Below, one piece after another: positions 8,958 through 17,232 of a stretch of DNA of 17,868 nt. Each line of letters opens with the position of its first letter. Position 1 is the stretch's first letter. The notes beneath the pieces are model-generated. The model was given only the letters and a program-made list of their open reading frames with translations. It was not told where the DNA came from and did no database searches. The stretch comes from Spongospora subterranea (Eukaryota; Endomyxa; Phytomyxea; Plasmodiophorida; Plasmodiophoridae): NCBI GenBank assembly GCA_900404475.1, contig OUQQ01000419.1, forward strand, positions 1-17,868, given 5' to 3'. The position numbers and the translations under genes were made by a program.

Positions 8958-10028
8958 ATGCCTATCGATTCTCGAACTACTTTATGGTGCAGTTTTATGG
9001 GAGGGGTCGCCTCTGCCGCCATATACTTTGTGACTCGGTTTATTTCCCGAATTAGTGAGTGTTTCAGTACCGCTGCAATAATCAAATTAACAGAAGTTTT
9101 AGATGCCCACAATTGCCGACTTATTGACTCCCTCGATGAAACCACCCGTCTTCTACAGCAGGAGCGCAGCAATCGTCATGACGATCGTGTTGGAAGGACT
9201 CGGGCCGAACGCCTTCTAAGAGAGAAGTGTCTGTCTAGCGTCCCTTGTAATCTGCCATCAATGGATCCTATCGGGGTCGTTCGTAGTGTGTTCCGAGATA
9301 GGAGAGGGACTCCTCGCCAATCACAGCTTGCCAACGTTTCTCGCGCTGAGATTCGCCTCGAGCCGTATATCCAATCTGAGTCCAGTTTAGATGGGATGGA
9401 TCAGTTCTCCCATATCTGGGTTATCGGCTTATTCCATGACAATACCAATATCCATAAATCTAGACCTAATCAGTTTAAGGCCAAGATCAGGCCGCCAAGG
9501 CTTGACGGCGTTAAGGTGGGTGTGTTCTGTACCAGGTCGCCTCACCGCCCTAATCCAATATCGTTAAGTGTTGCACGAATTGAGTCAGTCGACGCCTCGC
9601 GTGGATTGATCGTCGTAAGCGGTTTAGACCTGATTGACGGGACTCCTGTTCTTGATATCAAGCCGTACTGTCCCAGATATGACTCGATTGATGGGGCATC
9701 ATCTCCTGATTGGATCGTTGATCTCTCTTCTGACCAGGCCCCTGTTCGGCTGTCTCCTTCAGTCATCGCCTCCTTGTCAGACCTCCTGCCACATCTCTAC
9801 TTCTATAACGATCTTCTCCAGGTCCAACTGCTTATTCAGCAAGTACTGCAGAGAGATATACGATCATTGAATCAGCGTCGGCTCGCCGTCTCCACGCGTA
9901 CTTTCACCGTTCATCTGGATCGTCTCGTTATTCGTTATACCATCAGCGAGGACAATTCGGTGGATGTCACCAACATCGATTTAGGAGCAGGTTACTCACT
10001 AACCTGTCCTAATACAATAGCTGGCTAA
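8958..10028 (+). CDS. TRMO: tRNA (t6A37-N6)-methyltransferase, TRMO/TsaA family, with an N-terminal membrane segment
   Basis: The family uses S-adenosylmethionine to methylate N6 of t6A at position 37 in Thr tRNAs (m6t6A). The 356-residue protein is one uninterrupted frame. Residues 9-29 (LWCSFMGGVASAAIYFVTRF) form a likely membrane helix. Residues 40-90 are a charged, probably coiled-coil helix (LLQQERSNRHDDRVGRTRAE). The TsaA beta-barrel domain spans about 103-243 and shows the diagnostic motifs RGTPRQ (116-121), MDQFSHIWVI (147-156), RPPRLDGVKVGVFCTRSPHR (178-197), PNPISL and GTPVLDIKPY (228-237). A C-terminal segment (QRDIRSLNQRRL, 298-309, then TFTVHLDRLVIRY) matches the ending of eukaryotic TRMO proteins. 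The first ATG is used because the hydrophobic segment follows directly. It is intronless beside intron-rich genes. It is divergent from XPO7. Confidence 0.92.
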   Translation: MPIDSRTTLWCSFMGGVASAAIYFVTRFISRISECFSTAAIIKLTEVLDAHNCRLIDSLDETTRLLQQERSNRHDDRVGRTRAERLLREKCLSSVPCNLPSMDPIGVVRSVFRDRRGTPRQSQLANVSRAEIRLEPYIQSESSLDGMDQFSHIWVIGLFHDNTNIHKSRPNQFKAKIRPPRLDGVKVGVFCTRSPHRPNPISLSVARIESVDASRGLIVVSGLDLIDGTPVLDIKPYCPRYDSIDGASSPDWIVDLSSDQAPVRLSPSVIASLSDLLPHLYFYNDLLQVQLLIQQVLQRDIRSLNQRRLAVSTRTFTVHLDRLVIRYTISEDNSVDVTNIDLGAGYSLTCPNTIAG

Positions 10029-10196
10029 ACCGTGCCTGATGGTCTAATTTTTATTTATCAATTACAAAAATGATCTTAAAATTGACTTGATCATCTGCAC
10101 AAAAAGCTTTTACACTTCCGAACGCCCCAAAGCAATAGGTTTGTACTTCCTCGATCGAAATATCGCATTATCCACAGTGTGCGTTGATACATCAAC

Positions 10197-11204
10197 ATGA
10201 GCGATATAAACTGGAATGAGCAGTACTGTGAGTTTATTACGAAAGCTAAAGAGCGAGCCGGTTATCAAGAACAAGGGACGGAACCACACCATCCCAATAA
10301 CATATTCGATCATGATCTTTTAAACATCTCAAAAGAGCGATCATCAAAGAGCCAATATGGGGCCAAGTTAAACCAAAACAGTAAACCGCTGGATGCACAA
10401 TCCGTCCTCAGCTATAAAGACCAACTCCAGAGAACTGCAGAGGGATCTGTTGAAAACAATTTCAGCGAGCCACCTTTGGTTGGTGACAGGATAATACTTC
10501 CTCAGAGTAACCGGTTGCACCATTCTCAATTTAGCAACTTATCGCTGCAATCATCGATCACCGTGAGAAGCGATAAAACGCCGAGTGACAGCCTGAAGAA
10601 AAATCGATGTGCAAATAAGCATTCCGAGGCCGGAAAGGGTAGAACACAGACTCAAGATAGGCATCCATATCATTCTTCACCAGATCCTATAAATGCAGGA
10701 AATAAGATCAAACGGAAGAAAGAAAGGAGCGATTTTTTATCTTCTTTTAATCATAACGACAAGGAGAGCAACATTTCCGGCAATCGGGTTAGAAGTACGG
10801 GCGATGAGCAAGTTGAATTTGATAAGATGGAGGAGATTCTAGAGAAACGCCTATTGAGAAGATTATTGTCATGGAGACGGAAGAACATCAATGAGAAAAC
10901 GGTATTGAATGAGGAGCTAGACGAGCAACCAATATCTCTAGACACGATCAGGGATGATCAGGTTCGAGTGTGGGAGAAGCAATTGCTGTGTCCAATCATA
11001 CCAGAACTGAGCGGCAATATGAAATCGCCACCGACGTCATTGGTATTAGTTCCTGATCTTTTCCCTAAACTTCATAAATCAGCAATGCCCAGCCAATTAA
11101 TGCGCCCTGATTATGCACCTGATCAAGTCGATATCGCTCGAAGGACAGCACAGCTAAAGGTTCAACAGGCGTTGATGAGGCAATCGAGTACACAGAATGA
11201 TTAA
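10197..11204 (+). CDS. Unidentified hydrophilic, Ser/Asn-rich protein, 335 aa
   Basis: A single open frame from the ATG at 10197 to the TAA ending at 11204. I do not recognise it. It starts with a short amphipathic helix (YCEFITKAKERAGYQEQ). Residues about 25-205 are polar and probably disordered (rich in S, N, K, H, Q). A charged helix follows (MEEILEKRLLRRLLSWRRKN, about 211-230), and the last 25 residues look helical (QVDIARRTAQLKVQQALMRQ). There is no signal peptide and no membrane segment. It follows TRMO by 168 bp on the same strand and ends 46 bp before a small ORF. The intronless frame of over 1 kb in A/T-rich DNA is itself good coding evidence, but the function is unknown. Confidence 0.65.
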   Translation: MSDINWNEQYCEFITKAKERAGYQEQGTEPHHPNNIFDHDLLNISKERSSKSQYGAKLNQNSKPLDAQSVLSYKDQLQRTAEGSVENNFSEPPLVGDRIILPQSNRLHHSQFSNLSLQSSITVRSDKTPSDSLKKNRCANKHSEAGKGRTQTQDRHPYHSSPDPINAGNKIKRKKERSDFLSSFNHNDKESNISGNRVRSTGDEQVEFDKMEEILEKRLLRRLLSWRRKNINEKTVLNEELDEQPISLDTIRDDQVRVWEKQLLCPIIPELSGNMKSPPTSLVLVPDLFPKLHKSAMPSQLMRPDYAPDQVDIARRTAQLKVQQALMRQSSTQND

Positions 11205-11250
11205 GCATTGAAAGCGAGTTGTGTCTCGGTACAGTAACAAACGGCATACG

Positions 11251-11538
11251 ATGAATTCAGCTGAGGATCAAGGGACGTTCAATGCAACAGGGCAAGTGAT
11301 TAAATTCTGTGGCGTGAAGATGAATCCCCAGCTGACTAATAAATTAATCGCGATACCGTCAAACGGTACTGTACAACCATTACTCGTGTGCAGAAATCAA
11401 ATTGGCAAAGCTGGAACGATTGATATCACAGCGACGATAAATGAGCTCGAATACAATTCAAAATGTGCTGACTTGTGGTTGTTTGTGCAAACTAAGACAT
11501 TGCATGTTCCTGCAGTTATCGCAGTTGATAAACCATGA
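11251..11538 (+). CDS. Small ORF of 95 aa, unidentified
   Basis: Starts at the ATG at 11251 and ends with TGA at 11536-11538. The protein (start MNSAEDQGTFNATGQVIKFC) has alternating polar and apolar residues that suggest a small beta-rich fold (LIAIPSNGTVQPLLVCRNQI, then ADLWLFVQTKTLHVPAVIAV). No family is recognised; a small OB-fold type protein is conceivable but not shown. It could also be a downstream exon of the preceding ORF or a chance frame. It lies between that ORF and PSMD3, about 340 bp upstream of the latter. Confidence 0.35.
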   Translation: MNSAEDQGTFNATGQVIKFCGVKMNPQLTNKLIAIPSNGTVQPLLVCRNQIGKAGTIDITATINELEYNSKCADLWLFVQTKTLHVPAVIAVDKP

Positions 11539-11881
11539 TGTTGTTGGGATGTCAGCAAAGAAGTAATGGCGACCTTTTTTTCATAGCCAAACATTATCAT
11601 CGTCGTCCATTAAAAGGCAATGTGTGTAGAGAAAGTTTGTATTACCCAGACGATAATTCAATATTTTAGAGTTTTTGCCAACAAATGCCGGCGCAATTCC
11701 CTGTAAATGCTGTAATTTACAGATTTTGCCTAGACAGTGGTGTGCGGGCTTTTAGAGTAAGTGGTGTGGGTTGCCCCCGATTCACTCTAACGTGTATATA
11801 TGTACACGTTTGTCCACGATAGGGCTAAACCCATTTATCTAATATCGCTTCCTCTCTACACCTTTTGCTGTTATCGGGATA
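11539..11881. promoter_or_regulatory. Upstream region of PSMD3 with two short perfect inverted repeats
   Basis: This 343-bp spacer holds two perfect 8-bp inverted repeats with 6-nt centres. One is at 11701-11722 (arms CTGTAAAT and ATTTACAG) and the other at 11789-11810 (arms AACGTGTA and TACACGTT around TATATG). The second lies about 70-90 bp upstream of the PSMD3 ATG and includes a TATATA core, so it could be a promoter element or a binding site for a dimeric factor. There is no functional evidence beyond position and symmetry. Confidence 0.35.
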
Positions 11882-13704
11882 ATGGGAGCCGAAAGGGCAA
11901 ACAACAAAGAAAATATCAAATCTGACAAGGTGGTATCTCCGAAACACAGCGATTCGGAAACCAAGAAGCCATCCCCTCCACCTGTGCCGGCTAAGGTCGC
12001 AATACTCCTTGGTATGTTCCATTAAATGCATTGCATATTCCACACTGACCTCTGCATTAGAAATTCGCGATTCCATTCGTGCTCTTGAGAAAGCTGTACC
12101 TCGCCGTGATGATCGTATTTTGGCCAGCGCTGCTAAGCATAACTCTCGATTCCGCAAGGGTGTATCAACTTCGATCCTCAAAGCTGTGATCAATGAGTTT
12201 CTAGCTGCCGATACCAATTTACATGCAAAACTCCTCTCGGCAATCGATATCGGCGAAATGACAGACTCTGACGACGAGGCGGTTGAAAATCTTCCCACTC
12301 CGGTCTCTCGATCTAATGTACCAGTCCCCGAAGTCGAAGTGTTCATACATCTTCTTATAGCGATGTTTGTTTTTGACCATTCCTCTATCGCGAAAGCGGT
12401 AGAACTCTCAAACGATCTCATTGCACGAGTAAGGACTTTGAATCGACGCACACTAGACCGTATCGCTGCCAAATCATATCAGTTCTGGGCTTTATGTCTT
12501 GAGCGTAGCGGTAAACTACATGAGGTAATATTGGTGCATTTGCTTCAATCTGAATTAATCATCGTGTTAGGTGCGGGATGACCTTATCGGTGCGCATCGC
12601 AGCGCGTGTCTTAGGCACGACGAGCCTGGGCAAGCTGTCCTTTGTAATCTTATTATCAGAAATTTTTTATTATCCAATTTGTATACTCAAGCCGATAAAT
12701 TTCGGCTCAATTGCACTTTCCCAGAAAGTCGATCCAATTATCAAACAGCCCGTTATCTATATTACATTGGGAAAATCAATTCTGTCCAGCTCCATTATAC
12801 CGATGCATGTAATAACCTTTCTGCTGCTCTTCGCAAAGCTCCAACAAAAGCCGCTGTAAAAATCGAATTCTGTTGTTGTTTGATGTTCTAACAATATTTC
12901 CAAGGTTGGGTTTCGCCAAGCTGCCACGAAACTGTTGATTGTCGTTCAATTGTTGATGGGGGATATACCTGAGCGATCGTTATTCTTTGAACCCACGTTG
13001 AAGCGTTCCTTGAAGATCTATTTTCTGCTGACTCAGGTTATTTGAAAATGAGTAACCAAATACCCTGTGATGATGTCATTTTTCAGGCTGTTCGTGTCGG
13101 TGATTTAGCTGCGTTTTCCACGGTTCAGTCAACATACGCCTCAGTTTTCGAAAAAGACGGTAATCTCACCTCCCTGTGCTTACCTCAAAATGACAATTTT
13201 TCCAATAGGTGTTCTAAACCTCATTACACGACTCCGTTTCAACGTCATCAAAATTGGGCTTCGTAAAATTTCATTGTCGTATTCCCGCATATCCATATCA
13301 GATATTGCGTCAAAACTCAAGCTAAATTCAGTGGAAGATGCCGAGTATATTATTGCCAAGGCGATTAACGACGGTACTGAGAAGTGTCTAATGTTTTTCA
13401 AATTGCTAATGCTAATGTAGGGGTCATTGACGCTCTCATTGACCGTCAAAAAGGATTCTTATATTCTACTGAAAATGTAGATGTTTATTCAACGACCGAG
13501 CCTCAATCTCAGTTTAATCGCCGTATTGACTTTTGTCTTGCCATGTATAATTCAGCAGTTATGTCCATGCGGTATCCTGATGCACCGACCGACAAAGATG
13601 ATGAAGGAGATGAACGTGCTGCCGAGCATGATCAAATTTTAGAAGTTCTTGAAGAAGAGCTTAAAGACGAGGATTTAGATGATCTTATGGGAGATCATGA
13701 TTAA
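11882..13704 (+). CDS. PSMD3: 26S proteasome regulatory lid subunit Rpn3/PSMD3, complete, 7 exons, 510 aa
   Basis: Rpn3 is a PCI-domain subunit of the 19S lid of the 26S proteasome. Exons 11882-12011, 12061-12524, 12571-12855, 12905-13036, 13087-13159, 13209-13373 and 13421-13704 join in frame to 510 residues (human PSMD3: 534). The six introns are 46-50 nt, all GT-AG, and none is a multiple of three. The N-terminus is Lys/Pro-rich and disordered (about 1-38). Conserved blocks follow in order: [82 protein letters not shown] residues, [38 protein letters not shown] (PCI winged helix, about residues 370-390), [14 protein letters not shown] and QKGFLYSTE. The tail (about 455-510) is highly acidic, as in other Rpn3 proteins. 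The start is the first ATG in frame; a 5' leader of at most about 340 bp separates it from the small ORF upstream. Confidence 0.95.
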
Positions 13705-14455
13705 TTTGGCAGTTATTTTACCCGCTTCAAAACTACTCACTAAAACATCATCAAAATTATATTTTACGGTTCATCATTTATTCAAGTTAAGATGTTTTGA
13801 TCTTTAACAACTTAGTGGCACTATCGGACCATTGAGTACTTCGTCGTGGAACGAAAAACTCATGAGCGCTATGATCACTGATTCAAAAAAGCCCAAATCA
13901 AGAAGCGCCTTCGGAGGTGCTTCTTTTACGTTTATACCGTAATCCTTTCGATTATCTATACATTATTTGGTAATCACTTTTCAGCCATTTGGCCCCTACA
14001 ATTTGATTTTGAAACTGTAAAATGAAGCAAACTGGACAATTTGGGTTTATCAAGTGGATAATATCTGTAGATGTAGTTGAGGTGTTGTTGTCATTTGGCG
14101 TGCTATGTGGCTGGCCCCTGAATTGGCTCCCAACGGTCACAGACAGCTGCGATACCTGGTGGTGGTGGCAGTGATCATCTATGGGCTGTGATGTAAGGGT
14201 GACAGTGTGGCCTCTTTATCATTATCAATACACGACTCTGTTACTCCCATTACGATACTCAGGCCCACTTCGCATCATCATCGCACCGTGTTGGTTGTCA
14301 GGACGGGATCCGGGCCCGCCAATCATCATCACGCCGGACACGCGCATTCGCAAACCAAACACTCCGGCCCAACTTCGCCAACTTCCTTCCAGCTACCTAG
14401 GTTGAAGTCATCGTCGTCCCGAAAAAGTACACGTCACACTTATCAGTCAGTCCGC
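13705..14455. other. Spacer after PSMD3, with the uncertain 5' end of the next gene
   Basis: Roughly 13705-14200 shows no gene I can support; it holds a strong hairpin at 13900-13925. From about 14210 the frame of the downstream gene is already open without an ATG, in a His/Ser/Pro-rich stretch, so its first exon may lie here. An ATG at 14105 or 14181 followed by a short intron is possible, but the phases fit only with weak donors or an unusually long intron. Confidence 0.45.
13900..13925 (+). terminator. Strong hairpin resembling an intrinsic terminator or a structured 3' element
   Basis: Arms of 11 nt (13900-13910, AAGAAGCGCCT, and 13915-13925, AGGTGCTTCTT) pair fully with one G-U pair around a UCGG loop. 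It sits about 200 bp past the PSMD3 stop, after an A-run and before a T-rich run. In bacteria this would be read as a terminator. In this eukaryotic context it may be a 3' UTR structure or the end of a small RNA; the role is not shown. Confidence 0.35.
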
Positions 14456-15701
14456 ATGGCAGTTGTCGACAATTCCAGGCCCGTTTTGGCGCCTTTATCT
14501 ACCGAAGACCTTGACTCGCACAATCTTGAAGATCAATGTCATTCTGGAGCCAAAGTTCGCGATATCGCCTCAAAACTTGAAAATGTACTTATGTCGCCGG
14601 ATGCTGTGGGGGCTTCTCCTGGCCATTGGATGATGGGCAGACCGTCTGTTCACACGAGGCTATCTCGTCGCCAGTCAAGCAATGGAATTATTGAGGCGCC
14701 AGCGACACGCGCTGCTTCGAGAGTTCAAGATAGCTGGTATCTGGAATCACCGGCTGTTTCCTCTGTCTCATACAATCAGCGGACTGCCAGCCCGTCCAAA
14801 CCGAACAGTAATCGCCATGCGTCTCAGTCATTTCTAGAGCTCAAACAGTTAGTTATTGCAAACTGTGACCTTTTTGAGCCTAATAATCATCAACAGAATA
14901 TATGACGACTCGTCAAGCTCCTTGGAAAGGATTCTAGCCTTGGCCGTTCGTAAAAACCGCAGCTTTTTTAGAAGGAGGAGTAGTTTTACTGCGAGGCTGA
15001 TGAGCACAGCCATCATTTTATCCCAGATTACTGGGTTCTGGAAAAAGTTCGGCACATTGATGACCAGCACCTATACGAATGAGACCACACCAGGCTCAAT
15101 GCTAAGCAGTGTATTGGTTATGCTTGTTGAAGGCAGGCAAGCCTTTTTGGACGTTTTCAATTTTGGAAAATCTATCGACAAGTCTTACAGAAATATCACT
15201 TCGAATCAGCTAGTGGAACTGTTGTTAAACACACTTCAAAGACTGCAAAAACAACGGGATAGCCTGCTATATTTTGTTGGTCATCGACGGGCGACGAGGG
15301 CCACTGCTAATGGAACAATGCGACGCCGTTCGCTTAATGATGATGATGGGCAAAATGACAAGTTCATGCAGCAGACTCTAGGCTCTTCAATCGTGAACGC
15401 GCCTTTGCTCTTGTTGCGGGATAGACTGTCTCTCTGTGTATATAGCGAAGATGTTGGAAGTCTTTTCCCTGATATCCATCAGATTGAAGGTGCAGTTGCG
15501 TCATTCTCAATGCAGAGCTATGAGGAATGGACGACTCTTTTGTTTGAAGCAGACACAATCGGCACGGCAGTGATGGATCTGGCAAAGCGGGCGGCGTTCA
15601 GGCGTCAACTCTATAGCACGCTCACACAAGTCTTCGTCTGCGCCCGGTCAAATGCGTTATCGGCTTTATCAAATGAGCACTCTCTTTTTTTGGTGGCATG
15701 A
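14456..15701 (+). CDS. Unidentified, mainly helical protein, at least 398 aa, 2 exons, N-terminus uncertain
   Basis: Exon 14456-14847 and exon 14897-15701 join across a 49-nt GT-AG intron (CTAAT near its 3' end), turning ...SFLELKQ into IYDDSSSSLERILALAVRKN without a frame break. The first in-frame ATG is at 14456, but the frame is open upstream to about 14207 with plausible low-complexity coding sequence, so an earlier exon is likely. The first 140 residues are Ser/Arg-rich and probably disordered. The rest is predicted helical: ARLMSTAIILSQITGFWKKF, SMLSSVLVMLVEGRQAFLDV, LVELLLNTLQRLQKQRDSLL and the C-terminal AFRRQLYSTLTQVFVCARSN. It resembles a helical scaffold or a signalling adaptor in texture only; I recognise no family. 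It converges on the minus-strand gene with 43 bp between stop codons. Confidence 0.6.
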
Positions 15702-15744
15702 TTTTGGAATACACAAATCAACATGACATTTTGACAGGTTTGTA

Positions 15745-16887
15745 TTAAAGACTTTGTGAGACTGGGCTCTTTAATCTTCTCAGTTGAGCGCGTTTTCGTT
15801 TCGATTTCAGATGTTTTCTTGAAAGTTTTCTCATGTCCTTTTTGTTGTTCATGGACTGTGAGTTGGGATCGTCATTTCCTTCTGAAGCCGCATCATCTTC
15901 GAGAAGTGTTGAGGAATCAATCTCACCGGCACGCTTTTCAGGAAGATGTCGCGGACTGCCTTCTTCTGCACTGGGATAATTGAGAAGATCTAATCCATCC
16001 ATTAATTTGACTGGGTTCTTTTCGTCGTTTTTGCGATTATGACAGTTTTCACCATTTGATAAAAATGCTTCAGTTATAATTTGTTGGGATGTGAGACCTT
16101 CAACAACTGCTTTGTTGTCATTGTCTAATTCCACTTTCACGGTTGTCTCCTCCACTTTCATCATGTAGTCGTCATGAGCCTGTTGGCGCTCCTCGTCTAG
16201 AATCTCCTCGTCGGAAACGACAGAACTGGAACCTTCTTCGACTTCGACTTCACCATTGACTACTGACGTTTCCACAACGATATTGTCCACGTTCGTCGAA
16301 TGATTCAATACCGAATCACATGATAGCTCAACACTTGGTTGGCAACTGACATCAGGAACAAGGTTTCCGTCTTGGGGTAACTTATCACTGGAGTCAAGAC
16401 CGATTGTTGGTGCTGAATCAGGAGATAAGTCATGTTTGCCCTCAATTTCGAGATTGACTACAGCAGCTTCAACAATAACATCGTCCATACTTGGAATGGG
16501 TCCACAATCGCGCGGCATTTTATCGCTGGCGCGAACGTCATCCTTCAAAATCGCTATAGCAGGGACGATGGCCTGTTCAACTTCAACCTCCTCAGTGACT
16601 ACTACAGCTTCAGCAGGTATTTTCTCCACGTTCTCCACATGATCCAATACTCTATCACCATCTAACTCGTGGCCTTGCTTGCAATCCTCATTCAAAACGG
16701 CGTCATGTTGTTGCGGCAGCTGACAGCATGCAGGATTTGCCTCGGTTGCAGCCGGCTGCGCCACGCTTTTGTCCAATGGTTCGGAAGCGGGTAATGATTG
16801 AACACGATTCTTGTCTGTATGATGGTTGTCGGCTAGTCGTCGTATATCTGTACTATCAGGCAACGCCTTAAAGCATGATAATCCCAT
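15745..16887 (-). CDS. Acidic, internally repetitive protein with a basic C-terminus, 380 aa
   Basis: An intronless frame. The first ATG (16885-16887) gives MGLSCFK; the frame is open two codons further up but begins there with GTG. Gly2 with Cys5 fits an N-myristoylation/palmitoylation signal. Residues about 70-340 are strongly acidic and contain degenerate repeats: VEKIPAEAVVVTEEVEVE (87-104), MDDVIVEAAVVNLEIEG (134-150), VDNIVVETSVVNGEVEVEE (200-218), possibly also KVEETTVKVELDNDN (244-258). DKMPRDCGP and DKLPQDGN-like pieces recur between them. The C-terminus is very basic (KLSRKHLKSKRKRAQLRRLK, 354-373), like a nuclear or nucleolar localisation signal. No domain is recognised. Opposed targeting signals leave its location open. 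It is convergent with the gene ending at 15701 and divergent from the one near 17233. Confidence 0.6.
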   Translation of the reverse strand: MGLSCFKALPDSTDIRRLADNHHTDKNRVQSLPASEPLDKSVAQPAATEANPACCQLPQQHDAVLNEDCKQGHELDGDRVLDHVENVEKIPAEAVVVTEEVEVEQAIVPAIAILKDDVRASDKMPRDCGPIPSMDDVIVEAAVVNLEIEGKHDLSPDSAPTIGLDSSDKLPQDGNLVPDVSCQPSVELSCDSVLNHSTNVDNIVVETSVVNGEVEVEEGSSSVVSDEEILDEERQQAHDDYMMKVEETTVKVELDNDNKAVVEGLTSQQIITEAFLSNGENCHNRKNDEKNPVKLMDGLDLLNYPSAEEGSPRHLPEKRAGEIDSSTLLEDDAASEGNDDPNSQSMNNKKDMRKLSRKHLKSKRKRAQLRRLKSPVSQSL

Positions 16888-17232
16888 GATCACCCTACAA
16901 CCGACAGTAGGGATGGAGATAATATCCGTGTAACGAGGACAAACTATGGACGACCTCCGACCGAACCGTAGCGCGGGATTACTGTGTAACCCGGGTCGGG
17001 AGCGACGTCGACCAGGGCAGCTTTTTGGCGCTCAGCGGAGATTAAGCCAGACTGAGAGGCCACTCCTGGGTTACGATTCGATAAACGCGTTGGAGTTGCG
17101 TTTTTGCCATCAAAGTCAACAGCTCAAGACTTCCAGTTATAAATTGGTGCTTTATTGGCAAGACTGAGCTGGTCTGACGACGGGCACGTTCCATTTACGG
17201 TCGCAGTTTTAACTACCTCTGCGGCTCACTCT
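16888..17232. other. Spacer between the acidic-protein gene and the last gene
   Basis: About 345 bp between divergent genes. A 73-codon plus frame begins at an ATG at 16946 (Arg-rich, MDDLRPNRSAGLLCN) and ends at 17167. It could be an upstream exon or leader of the next gene, but no splice join is compelling. Nothing else is recognised. Confidence 0.4.

Noticed and set aside
11674..11682. Sequence TTTGCCAAC resembling the fungal proteasome control element (TTTGCCACC)
   Set aside because: One mismatch in nine bases over a 340-bp region is likely by chance, and the lineage is unknown.
11825..12472. 215-codon minus-strand frame
   Set aside because: It is the antisense shadow of PSMD3 exons 1-2, where the sense strand gives a clear Rpn3 protein.
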